From the NCBI GenBank assembly GCA_017992575.1, contig JAGOOJ010000029.1, positions 1 through 7,370 on the forward strand: a stretch of DNA of 7,370 bases, read 5' to 3'. This stretch comes from Candidatus Moraniibacteriota bacterium. Lineage in GTDB: Bacteria; Patescibacteriota; Minisyncoccia; Moranbacterales; UBA1568. Both the position numbers and the translations under genes were made by a program. This document shows, piece by piece, positions 1 to 6,079 of the stretch. Within the stretch, counting starts at the first letter, position 1. Each line of letters begins with the position of its first letter. A model generated the notes under the pieces. It had not been told where the DNA came from and did no database searches. It was given only the letters and a program-made list of their open reading frames with translations.

Positions 1-95
1 TACTCAGTATACTTAACACCTTTTTCATTAAAAAATTCCTTAGCCAGATGACAGAAGTGGCAAGTTGGAGTCGAATAGATGGTTACATTATGCAT
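1..95 (-). CDS. Glutaredoxin-family protein, N-terminal part (cut by window edge)
   Basis: Thirty-one codons are visible, beginning MHNVTIYSTPTCHFCHLAKE and continuing into the left edge. A beta strand (VTIYST) runs into TPTC-H-F-C, which gives a redox CxxC at residues 12 and 15, followed by a helix (LAKEFFNEKG) and a second strand (VKYTEY). This is the opening of the thioredoxin fold in glutaredoxin/NrdH-type proteins, small cytosolic thiol-disulfide exchangers that reduce enzymes such as ribonucleotide reductase. The start is the ATG at 93-95; no Shine-Dalgarno sequence precedes it, only an A/T-rich run. It follows lemA by 27 bases on the same strand with no terminator between, so the two are probably co-transcribed. 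The conserved cis-proline and the C-terminal half lie outside the window, so the subfamily cannot be decided. The family call is fairly secure. Confidence 0.8.
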   Translation of the reverse strand, partial: MHNVTIYSTPTCHFCHLAKEFFNEKGVKYTE

Positions 96-122
96 ATTTT
101 TTAAATTAAAATTATAAATATT

Positions 123-680
123 TTAAAACTGTACTTTCACTGGTTCACGAGCCGCTTCGTTGCCATCAAGGTCAAAAAATTCCATTTTGGAAAAATTGAA
201 AATTTTGGCCACCACATTGCCAGGGAAAGTCTCGACAGAAATATTTAGATCTCGCACATTGGTATTGTAGAAGCGTCTCGATGCCTGGATCTTGTTTTCC
301 GTATCAGCAAGTTCTCGCTGAAGTTCCAAAAAATTGGTGTTGGCTTTTAAGTCGGGATAACTTTCTGAAAGAGCAAAAATAGATTTGAGAGTGCTTGAGA
401 GCATGTTTTCTGCTTCAGCGTGTTCGCCAGTGGTTCTCGCCTGCATGGCCACGTTGCGAGCTTGGACCACCTTTTCCAAAGTACCACTCTCGTGCTCCGC
501 ATAACCTTTGACGGTAGTCACCAGATTTGGGACCAAGTCATAACGCCGCTTCATTTGTACTTCTATATCGCTCCACGCTTCTTTGGTCCTGGTCATCAAC
601 TTCACAAAGCGATTGTAGGCAAAAACAAACCACAAAACAGCAATGACGACGACTATCAGGATGATTGTAGAAAAGTCCAT
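123..680 (-). CDS. lemA: LemA family protein
   Basis: The gene encodes 185 residues, the usual length for LemA. A single N-terminal membrane segment (about residues 5-22, IILIVVVIAVLWFVFAYNRF) is followed by a long helical domain with the family's typical blocks: RRYDLVPNLV (about 46-55), VKGYAEHE (about 58-65), LELQRELADTENKIQASRRFYN (about 118-139), and FPGNVVAKIFNF near the C-terminus. LemA proteins are anchored in the membrane with a helical bundle; their biochemical role is not established. They are common in Patescibacteria, often with no partner nearby. The ATG start at 678-680 lies about 22 bases downstream of the predicted transcription start and has no Shine-Dalgarno sequence. The gene is the first of a unit with the glutaredoxin gene and is separated from the PEP-CTERM gene upstream by that gene's terminator. 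The family assignment is secure; the function is not. Confidence 0.95.
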   Translation of the reverse strand: MDFSTIILIVVVIAVLWFVFAYNRFVKLMTRTKEAWSDIEVQMKRRYDLVPNLVTTVKGYAEHESGTLEKVVQARNVAMQARTTGEHAEAENMLSSTLKSIFALSESYPDLKANTNFLELQRELADTENKIQASRRFYNTNVRDLNISVETFPGNVVAKIFNFSKMEFFDLDGNEAAREPVKVQF

Positions 681-709
681 ATTTTTAAATTATGTTTAAT
701 GTTAAGTAC

Positions 710-718
710 ATTATATCA
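710..718 (-). promoter_or_regulatory. Extended -10 promoter of lemA
   Basis: On the minus strand the sequence TGA-TATAAT is a perfect -10 box with the TGn extension. The position where a -35 box would lie is taken up by the T-tract of the preceding terminator and shows no good match, which fits an extended -10 promoter. Initiation would fall near 703 and give a leader of about 22 bases. This is a prediction from motif and position. Confidence 0.6.
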
Positions 719-730
719 CAATTTTGCATA

Positions 731-771
731 AAAAAATCCGCGGTGTGCCTGTACAAGCACACACCGCGGAT
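731..771 (-). terminator. Intrinsic terminator of the PEP-CTERM gene at 790-1419
   Basis: A perfect 12-bp inverted repeat (736-747 with 760-771, arm ATCCGCGGTGTG) encloses a 12-base loop and is followed on the minus strand by six T residues (736-731). It begins 18 bases past the stop codon of the PEP-CTERM gene. The G+C-rich stem, U-tract and position make this a clear factor-independent terminator that insulates lemA from the gene upstream. Confidence 0.92.
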
Positions 772-789
772 GATGGAAGAAAGGACCGG

Positions 790-1419
790 TCAGACCCTTT
801 TCTTGATCCAGCCAAGGCCGACAAGGAAGGCGCCGACAGTCATGAGCGCGAGCGTCGACGGCTCGGGAACTGATTCTGCCATGACTGAGGCTTGGAGCCC
901 CATTGGAGTTCCACCGACATCCTGGCTCGTAGTGAAGCGTAGGATAACATCCCCACCGAGACCACCGTTCACGGCAACCATCCCACTGTCCCAAACCATA
1001 GTAGCCGGACAGGATGGGACAAGCGAGCTACAGTTGACTCCCTGTGGAGCACCGCTACTATTGACCAGTGTTGAGAAGGCGCCACCATCAACACTCTTCT
1101 CGATGAGGCTCCCATCGTCAGCGAGTGCTCGAGCATGAAAGCTGACAACATCTAACAAAGTAAGCGTGTAGATTGTCAGAACACCCAATGCTGGACCCCC
1201 GCCCTGGAAACCCGAGTCAACTTTGTTGACCCATATCGCTCCGGCACTTGTCGTACCGTTGGGTGCCCACGGGGGTGCCGAGATGTTGCTGATGCCAACC
1301 TGAACATCTCCTCCCCAGGCAGAGTCGCCATCCCCTGTCTCATACAGCGTCGCCGCCGACAAAGGCGACAAGGCCATCAAAACCAGAACCAACGCCGCAA
1401 AAAAAGCGGATTTCTTCAT
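790..1419 (-). CDS. Secreted PEP-CTERM sorting-domain protein (first of two)
   Basis: The product has 209 residues. Residues 1-23 (MKKSAFFAALVLVLMALSPLSAA) form a Sec signal peptide with a likely cut after the SAA. The C-terminus is a textbook PEP-CTERM signal: VPEPSTLAL at 184-192, a hydrophobic helix (about 192-204), and a basic end (KKRV). In known systems an exosortase in the inner membrane recognises PEP and cleaves or re-attaches the protein during export with exopolysaccharide. The middle is Gly/Ser/Asn-rich and beta-strand-like, with cysteines at 130 and 137; I recognise no other domain. The ATG at 1417-1419 is chosen because GGAG lies 9 bases upstream and the signal peptide starts there; an in-frame TTG at 1488 would add 23 residues overlapping the promoter. 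Lines counted by hand are about 58-63% G+C, well above most of groEL, which suggests transfer. No exosortase is nearby. The class is secure; the role is unknown. Confidence 0.9.
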   Translation of the reverse strand: MKKSAFFAALVLVLMALSPLSAATLYETGDGDSAWGGDVQVGISNISAPPWAPNGTTSAGAIWVNKVDSGFQGGGPALGVLTIYTLTLLDVVSFHARALADDGSLIEKSVDGGAFSTLVNSSGAPQGVNCSSLVPSCPATMVWDSGMVAVNGGLGGDVILRFTTSQDVGGTPMGLQASVMAESVPEPSTLALMTVGAFLVGLGWIKKRV

Positions 1420-1428
1420 GTGAACAAA

Positions 1429-1432
1429 CTCC
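1429..1432 (-). promoter_or_regulatory. Ribosome binding site that fixes the start at 1419
   Basis: GGAG on the minus strand is 9 bases before the ATG at 1417-1419. It settles the choice of this start over the upstream TTG, which would put 23 non-signal-like residues ahead of an otherwise complete signal peptide. Confidence 0.7.
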
Positions 1433-1476
1433 AATCGTGATGTAACCGCCCTCCGAGAGAAGAACAGTCCGGAAGC

Positions 1477-1505
1477 TTTATAGCACAAGCTGTTTAAAAA
1501 TGCAA
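1477..1505 (-). promoter_or_regulatory. Promoter of the PEP-CTERM gene at 790-1419
   Basis: On the minus strand, TTGCAT (1505-1500), a 17-base spacer and TATAAA (1482-1477) are seen, with TGC directly before the -10 box, an extended -10. The -35 match is weak. Predicted initiation near 1470 gives a leader of about 50 bases that also contains an upstream CGGAGG. The -35 box lies just past the stop codon of the membrane hydrolase gene (1511), so that gene may also read through into this one; no terminator separates them. Confidence 0.55.
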
Positions 1506-1510
1506 GGGGT

Positions 1511-2032
1511 TTACGGATTTGGCTGTTTTTGCTTTCTGAGTACCAAAAACCAAAAGATATAGATCAGAGCAAGAGATCCGTAGTTTATAAGCATGAAAAT
1601 CGGGTGGCCCCAAGAGATACCATGAGAAAATTGGTAACCAGAGAGCGGAAAAAGAAATGGCGTCTCATAAAAACCGCGGTGAGTGGGAATGTCGATCAAA
1701 ATATGTAACAACCAACCCCACATCGGCCAGTAAAAAGCTGATTTGTGCATTAACCTCCGCACTAAATAAACCAACAAAATAGCCGCGCCAAAGAAAACGA
1801 TACTATGCGTATAGTTGTAAGACTCGCTCGCATAACGCACCACCCAAACATTTTTCCCGATCAGATCAAAAAATTCGGTCCTACTCACAAAAGAATAGAT
1901 AAACACCGGAGCAAATGAAAATAGATCCGGCAAAACTCCAAAAAGCACCGCGACAAAACGGTTCCATTTTTCAAGCCGATATTTTTTGTAAAAGACTACA
2001 TTAGTCCAAAGAGTGTGTGCAAAAACATCCAT
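1511..2032 (-). CDS. DUF457/YdjM-like membrane-bound metal-dependent hydrolase
   Basis: The product has 173 residues. It carries the spaced His/Asp motifs of the DUF457 (YdjM/YbcI, inner-membrane metal-dependent hydrolase) family: FAHTLW with H6, LPDLF with D36, YTHS with H76, and HILIDIPTH with H110, D114 and H118, followed by FLFPLSGY (126-133). Hydrophobic segments lie at about 27-50, 77-92, 102-115 and 144-165, consistent with a multi-pass membrane protein whose metal site is formed by these residues. The family's substrate is unknown; related proteins occur near phospholipid and stress genes. H6 belongs to the first motif, which supports the ATG at 2030-2032 even though only a poorly spaced AGG precedes it. 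The gene has its own promoter (2095-2124) and ends directly against the promoter of the next PEP-CTERM gene. The family call is good; a specific reaction is not claimed. Confidence 0.75.
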   Translation of the reverse strand: MDVFAHTLWTNVVFYKKYRLEKWNRFVAVLFGVLPDLFSFAPVFIYSFVSRTEFFDLIGKNVWVVRYASESYNYTHSIVFFGAAILLVYLVRRLMHKSAFYWPMWGWLLHILIDIPTHRGFYETPFLFPLSGYQFSHGISWGHPIFMLINYGSLALIYIFWFLVLRKQKQPNP

Positions 2033-2044
2033 CCTGTTAGTGAA

Positions 2045-2078
2045 AAAATGGCATTGCTTTTTGAAAAGCCCCCATTTT
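2045..2078 (-). promoter_or_regulatory. Leader hairpin before the membrane hydrolase gene
   Basis: Outer arms AAAATGG (2045-2051) and CCATTTT (2072-2078) enclose an inner hairpin GCTTT (2056-2060) with AAAGC (2065-2069). On the minus strand the structure is followed by a short T-run that overlaps the outer arm. It lies between the predicted promoter at 2095-2124 and the ATG at 2032, so it could be a leader structure or weak attenuator. It could equally be a back-up terminator for the gene upstream. The stem is A/T-rich and the function is uncertain. Confidence 0.3.
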
Positions 2079-2094
2079 ATTTATTAAATTTATA

Positions 2095-2124
2095 ATCATA
2101 TGAATATTCTACATAATATCTCAA
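2095..2124 (-). promoter_or_regulatory. Promoter of the membrane hydrolase gene
   Basis: On the minus strand TTGAGA (2124-2119) and TATGAT (2100-2095) are separated by 18 bases; each matches the housekeeping sigma-factor consensus at five of six positions. Initiation would fall near 2088 and leave a leader of about 55 bases. The stretch lies between a strong upstream terminator and the gene, where a promoter is expected. Confidence 0.6.
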
Positions 2125-2200
2125 TCCGATTGAAAAAGCTTTTCTATGCCATTTTCTACTACAGGATCCATACATAAAGTATAAATTGAAAAGCAAAAAT

Positions 2201-2241
2201 TTTAAAGCAAAAGCGGCTCTACACCCGAAAGTGAGAGCCGC
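2201..2241 (-). terminator. Intrinsic terminator of the phosphoesterase/nucleotidyltransferase unit
   Basis: The 8-bp arms GCGGCTCT (2213-2220) and AGAGCCGC (2234-2241) are extended by CAC/GTG (2222-2224 with 2231-2233) past a bulged A, and close on a CCGAAA loop. On the minus strand the stem is followed by TTTTGCTTT. It begins 10 bases past the stop of the nucleotidyltransferase-like gene. The stem, U-rich tract and position make it a confident terminator. Confidence 0.9.
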
Positions 2242-2251
2242 CACAAAAATA

Positions 2252-2860
2252 CTAATGCCTCCTGCAATACACGGAAACCGGATCATTGTTGGTTGCCCAG
2301 TGCCAACGCAGTTGCATCTCGTCAAGTTGGGGATAGAGTGGAGCTGGAAATTTCTTGAAGCGGGCACCCACTATCCTTCGATTCTTGAGAGTGCGCCTCT
2401 CCGCATTAACTGACTCGCGAAGTAGTGTGGATGGGCACAGATACAACCCTTTTGGAATATTGCGAGCGTGCGGTTCCAACTGCACGCGCCACAGCAACCC
2501 AACTGAATTGCCATTAGTAGGGCGCTCTTCTTGAGAGTGCGATACCCACCAATCTATGCCAGACTCCCACTGTTTCGGATGGAGATTGCAGTTGTGCGAA
2601 AGCACTATCACATCAACATCCTTATGTTCCAGCAGTTTCTCTTCGTCTGACACACCTGACCAAAGCTCTTTGGCCAATCCACCAATCAGCATACCGACCA
2701 CTCCAATCTCCTTCAGTAAACTGTCGGCAAAATGCATGCCTTCCACGCCACACACCGCTTGAGGAGGTGTTGGTGCGCGCAGAATCTGTAGCTGGAGTTT
2801 CCTTTGTTGCTGACGTATCTCTGGCCTCAAAGACAGAGACATCCTAGAACCCATCATCAT
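2252..2860 (-). CDS. Nucleotidyltransferase-like protein, coupled to the phosphoesterase gene
   Basis: The product has up to 202 residues. The core looks like the DNA polymerase beta-type nucleotidyltransferase fold: a strand and Gly-Gly turn (VVGMLIGGLAKELW, G60-G61), then KDVDVIVLS with acidic residues D81 and D83, then a third strand GIDWWVS with D103. These are the three usual metal ligands. Further on, YLCPSTLLRESVNAERR (140-156) resembles the LxPexLLxxK segment of many such enzymes. The gap between GG and DxD (about 20 residues) is longer than the common 9-13. The family transfers nucleotides to small molecules, RNA or proteins; the substrate here cannot be told. The gene overlaps the phosphoesterase stop by 4 bases (ATGA), implying translational coupling. 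Three consecutive ATG codons (2860, 2857, 2854) could start it. I saw no membrane or signal segment. The fold is an inference from motifs, not a database match. Confidence 0.6.
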   Translation of the reverse strand: MMMGSRMSLSLRPEIRQQQRKLQLQILRAPTPPQAVCGVEGMHFADSLLKEIGVVGMLIGGLAKELWSGVSDEEKLLEHKDVDVIVLSHNCNLHPKQWESGIDWWVSHSQEERPTNGNSVGLLWRVQLEPHARNIPKGLYLCPSTLLRESVNAERRTLKNRRIVGARFKKFPAPLYPQLDEMQLRWHWATNNDPVSVYCRRH

Positions 2861-4341
2861 TTTGCTCCCCTTTCTACTTCCAAAGTTTCTGAATTGATAA
2901 TCACGGCCTGGAGTCCATTTTCATGTTCTCCACCAGGATTAACGCATAGCGTTTCTCCAAGTTTAGCCGTGTATTTCCCTGTAAGCCGCGGTGCTTCGTG
3001 AATATGGCCAAAAAGAGCTAGGGGCGGCTGGAATTGCTCCAGGAATTCTAACACCCCTTGGCTTCCAGCATGGCCACCGACAATTTGGTCGACATAACCG
3101 AATGGTGGATTGTGGATCACCCAAATCGCCTTCCTGTGTCGCAGATTGAAGGCAACGGATCTTAGACCGGTAAGTATCTGGTCTGGACTTTTCACCCATG
3201 CGCGATACTCGACCTTGGGAGGCAGAGTTTCAACAAAGCTGTAACCGACAATGTTTAAGTCATCGGTCAGCATACTAACTCTGTCGTCACGCATGTGACA
3301 GAGTAAACCCTCCTGTTCTGCCTCATCCAACAACGAGAGATTTTCTATAATGTCGTCGTTGCCAAGCATTGCATAAACAGGCCGGCCCGGATGCGAGACG
3401 TTCCATTCTCGGACCCGAGGAAAGAAATATTCCCGAAGAAATTTTGCCTGCTCAACTCCAACAAATTCAGGTTTTTCCACATCGCGTTTCAACTGTGCAA
3501 CGGTGGAATATCCCGATAGAGCAGCTATCCACGACTCTTCGATAATACCTCTGTAATTACTTGCTCGAAAAATCCTGTCCCGCTCTCTGTGGAAAAATTG
3601 CCGCAAATGTTCTGCGATGTGGTCCTTTTTGTTTTTGAGAAACTCATCAACACCTCCAAAGATATCACGAATCTTACTACCCGAGAGTTCAAACAGGATG
3701 CACTCCAAGAGATACCGTGATGGAGCCACATCAGAAAAATCTTCACCCTCATAACCAAACAATTTTTTACACTTGGCCACAAAGGCTACTTTCTTTTCCG
3801 GGTCCAAAACATTTTCGAATTCCGTCAGCCAATCCACCACACAGTATTTGACCATCTCAACCTCCTCGTCGGAGAGTTTAAGATGTTTGCGACTATGTGA
3901 TAATTTGGCTCCTTGGAAAAAAGCGTAGAGCTTGTCGAGAAGGACTTGCTCCATGAGCATTGATTCAATCTCGAAGTACTGGCTCCCTACCTCGTAGAGT
4001 ATCGAGCCCTTTCGGACTAAATACTTGGCAAGAGTATCAGAACCTATTCTCTCATTAAGCTCTTTGATTTCTCGCAAGCTATTCGTGAAAGAATGCGTCT
4101 CTGACTTATCTTCGATCATGTGGGTTGGCATAACTTCACCACCCAATAGAGAGATCTCCTCCTCATTCTCGGTATTTTCTTTGGAAGGATCGGGGTACCG
4201 GGCAAGCTTAATGGCAACTGACTTTGGAGTCAGGTCGCCACCAAAAACAATCGCTCCCACTTGTTCAGAATGAGCAAGTTGGAAAGCCTGGTCGATAGCA
4301 TCCCGATTTCCGTGCAAATCAGTAGCATAGAGAAACCGCAT
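2857..4341 (-). CDS. COG2129-like (Icc-related) metallophosphoesterase with a large insert
   Basis: The product has 494 residues. The calcineurin-like phosphoesterase motifs are present in order: ATDLHGN with D8 and H10; VFGGDLTP with D36; MLGNDD with N328 and D329; WVIHNPPFGYVDQ with H410; GGHAGS with H424; and LFGHIHEAP with H446 and H448, followed by VNPGG at 467-471. This order and wording match the Icc-related COG2129 phosphoesterases, two-metal enzymes that hydrolyse phosphomonoesters or phosphodiesters in the cytosol. Family members are usually about 200-280 residues; here about 290 helical, charged residues (roughly 37-325) are inserted between the D36 and N328 motifs. I do not recognise that insert. 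The ATG at 4339-4341 has AGGAG 6 bases upstream (4348-4352). The gene overlaps the nucleotidyltransferase-like gene by 4 bases and lies downstream of groEL with no clear terminator between. The catalytic fold is secure; the substrate is unknown. Confidence 0.88.
   Translation of the reverse strand: MRFLYATDLHGNRDAIDQAFQLAHSEQVGAIVFGGDLTPKSVAIKLARYPDPSKENTENEEEISLLGGEVMPTHMIEDKSETHSFTNSLREIKELNERIGSDTLAKYLVRKGSILYEVGSQYFEIESMLMEQVLLDKLYAFFQGAKLSHSRKHLKLSDEEVEMVKYCVVDWLTEFENVLDPEKKVAFVAKCKKLFGYEGEDFSDVAPSRYLLECILFELSGSKIRDIFGGVDEFLKNKKDHIAEHLRQFFHRERDRIFRASNYRGIIEESWIAALSGYSTVAQLKRDVEKPEFVGVEQAKFLREYFFPRVREWNVSHPGRPVYAMLGNDDIIENLSLLDEAEQEGLLCHMRDDRVSMLTDDLNIVGYSFVETLPPKVEYRAWVKSPDQILTGLRSVAFNLRHRKAIWVIHNPPFGYVDQIVGGHAGSQGVLEFLEQFQPPLALFGHIHEAPRLTGKYTAKLGETLCVNPGGEHENGLQAVIINSETLEVERGAK
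2865..2870 (-). promoter_or_regulatory. Ribosome binding site of the nucleotidyltransferase-like gene
   Basis: GGGGAG lies inside the last codons of the phosphoesterase gene. It is 4 bases from the first of three consecutive ATG codons and 7 from the second (2855-2857), so the second is better placed; the difference is one residue. Confidence 0.6.
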
Positions 4342-4384
4342 TTCCGTCTCCTATCATATGTTAAATATCAATAATTCTATTTTA

Positions 4385-4413
4385 ACAATATCATTGATTA
4401 TATAAAAAGTCAA
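4385..4413 (-). promoter_or_regulatory. Possible promoter of the phosphoesterase unit
   Basis: On the minus strand TTGACT (4413-4408) is followed after 17 bases by TATTGT (4390-4385). The -35 box is good and the -10 box matches four of six positions; the A/T-rich spacer also contains a TATAAT. It lies between the groEL stop and the phosphoesterase start, where no terminator is evident, so read-through from groEL could add to expression. Confidence 0.45.
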
Positions 4414-4430
4414 ACAAAACGTAATGAATT

Positions 4431-6068
4431 TTAGTAATCCATGCCGCTCATGTCGGGAGCAGTTGGTTTTTTGGGTTCTGGGGTCTCCGCGATCGCCGCT
4501 TCGGTAGTGAGCAAGATGGCGGCGGCTGAGGCAGCGTTTTGCAGAGCAGTGCGAGTCACCTTGACTGGATCGATGATCCCGTCTTTGATCAAATCATCAG
4601 AAAACTTCTCAGTCACCGCATTAAAACCAGCATTTTCTTTATCAGAATTCATGATCTTCTCCACTGCTACCGAACCATCGGCATTGCCAGTATTGAGTAC
4701 GATCTGGCGAAGTGGCGCCTCAAGAGAACGAAGAATGATTTCATAACCAAGAGCGATCTCTGGAGTCGCAAACTCGGTTGCTTTCATACCCCGCATTTTT
4801 TTGATTACTCTTATAAAGGCACTGCCACCTCCAGCGACGATACCTTCAGCAATCGCCGCTTTGGTAGCCGCTACTGCATCTTCGATTTTTAGTTTCAAAT
4901 ATTTCATTTCAGTCTCAGTAGCAGCTCCTACTCTGATGACCGCCACCCCTCCGGAGAGTTTGGCAATCCTTTCATCTATTTTTTCTTTATCGTATTTTGA
5001 ATCGATAGTTTCTTTTTGTTTTTTCAGAGCTTTTACTCTATTTTCGATTGCTGTCTTACCGCCTTTGCCACCCACTATCACGGTACTATCTTTTCTAGAA
5101 AGCACTTTGGAAGCTCGGCCGAGCATTTCAATAGTCGCATTTTCAAGTTTGATGCCCAAATCTTCAGAAATTACCTTACCTCCCACCGTCACTGCAATGT
5201 CTTCAAGCATTTCTTTCTTTCTATCACCATAGCCAGGCGCCTTGACTGCAAGTACTGAGAAACCACCACGAAGTTTGTTGACTATAAAAGTAGAGAGAGC
5301 TTCTCCATCTACATCATCGGCAATGATGACCAATTCTTTTTTGCCGCTTTGAGCCAAAGATTCAAGTAAAGGCAAAATTTCTTTGATGCTAGAAATTTTC
5401 TTGTCAGTCAAAAGTATTGGCGCATCTTTGTATTCTGCTTCCATCCTTTCTGTATTGGTAACTAGATAAGGAGAAATATAACCCTTATCAAACTCCAAAC
5501 CTTCGACTACTTCCGAATCAACGCCGAAAGTTTGAGACTCTTCGACTGTCACCACTCCATCTTTGCCCACTTTTTCGATAGTGTCGGCAATGATCGCGCC
5601 GATCTCTTCAGACTCAGCAGAAATAGTAGCCACCTGTCGAATCTCGTCTTTATTTTTGATTGGTTTAGCGATAGAACTCAAAACCGAAACCGCCTTCGCC
5701 GCCGCCTCTTCGATGCCAGAACGCAGACTCATTGCGTTGACTCCCATAGTGGCATGCTTCATCCCCTCACTGATAATAGCTTGAGTCAACACCACTGAAG
5801 TAGTGGTACCGTCGCCAGCCACATCATTGGTTTTATTGGCCACTTCTTTGATGATTTCGGCTCCCATGTTTTCAAACTTATCTTGAAGCACAATTTCTTT
5901 GGCAATAGAAACTCCGTCATTGGTAATAGTCGGCGCTCCGTAGCTTTTATCCAAAACCACATTTCTACCTCGAGGACCGATTGTCACCTTGACCACGTTG
6001 GCTACTGCGTCTACTCCTCGCTTCAGCGCTTTTCTTGCATCTTCATTAAATAGTATTGTTTTTGCCAT
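4431..6068 (-). CDS. groEL: Chaperonin GroEL (60 kDa, group I)
   Basis: The product has 545 residues, the usual length. GroEL forms two stacked seven-membered rings that fold proteins in an ATP-driven cycle with the GroES lid. ATPase residues are intact: TITNDGVSIAKE with D51, VAGDGTTTS with D86, and KIEDAVAATKAAIAEGIVAGGG with D397 and the nucleotide-binding glycines. The apical domain (about 190-375) is complete, including the YISPYLVT segment. The C-terminus ends PKKPTAPDMSGMDY rather than the usual Gly-Gly-Met repeats that fill the ring cavity. The ATG at 6066-6068 is 11 bases past the groES stop and lacks a Shine-Dalgarno sequence, so translation may be coupled to groES or start without that pairing. 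Wording is typical of Patescibacteria. One 60-base line counted is near 38% G+C and another near 57%. Confidence 0.98.
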   Translation of the reverse strand: MAKTILFNEDARKALKRGVDAVANVVKVTIGPRGRNVVLDKSYGAPTITNDGVSIAKEIVLQDKFENMGAEIIKEVANKTNDVAGDGTTTSVVLTQAIISEGMKHATMGVNAMSLRSGIEEAAAKAVSVLSSIAKPIKNKDEIRQVATISAESEEIGAIIADTIEKVGKDGVVTVEESQTFGVDSEVVEGLEFDKGYISPYLVTNTERMEAEYKDAPILLTDKKISSIKEILPLLESLAQSGKKELVIIADDVDGEALSTFIVNKLRGGFSVLAVKAPGYGDRKKEMLEDIAVTVGGKVISEDLGIKLENATIEMLGRASKVLSRKDSTVIVGGKGGKTAIENRVKALKKQKETIDSKYDKEKIDERIAKLSGGVAVIRVGAATETEMKYLKLKIEDAVAATKAAIAEGIVAGGGSAFIRVIKKMRGMKATEFATPEIALGYEIILRSLEAPLRQIVLNTGNADGSVAVEKIMNSDKENAGFNAVTEKFSDDLIKDGIIDPVKVTRTALQNAASAAAILLTTEAAIAETPEPKKPTAPDMSGMDY

Positions 6069-6079
6069 ATGATTTAGGT

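Noticed and set aside
784..791. GACCGGTC palindrome near the end of the first PEP-CTERM gene, similar to the stem of the other gene's terminator
   Set aside because: It is an 8-base match within coding sequence, with no T-tract and no wider similarity; chance is the simpler explanation.
692..1138. Plus-strand open frame opposite the PEP-CTERM gene
   Set aside because: It lies opposite a gene with signal peptide, sorting signal, ribosome binding site and terminator; its product is low-complexity and has no start signals.
1420..1488. Longer N-terminus (start at a TTG) for the first PEP-CTERM protein
   Set aside because: The extra codons overlap the predicted -10 box and precede a complete signal peptide; the ATG at 1419 has its own GGAG.
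1474..1491. Short inverted repeat AGCTT/AAGCT around the -10 box of the first PEP-CTERM gene
   Set aside because: Only 5 bp with no T-tract; too short to call a terminator for the hydrolase gene or an operator.
2077..2367. Minus-strand open frame of 96 codons overlapping the end of the nucleotidyltransferase-like gene
   Set aside because: It runs through a strong terminator and an A/T-rich spacer, has no ribosome binding site, and its product shows no domain-like pattern.
4801..5232. Hydrophobic-looking plus-strand open frame inside groEL
   Set aside because: It is the complement of conserved groEL codons; the apparent hydrophobicity and Ser/Pro richness come from reading charged codons backward.
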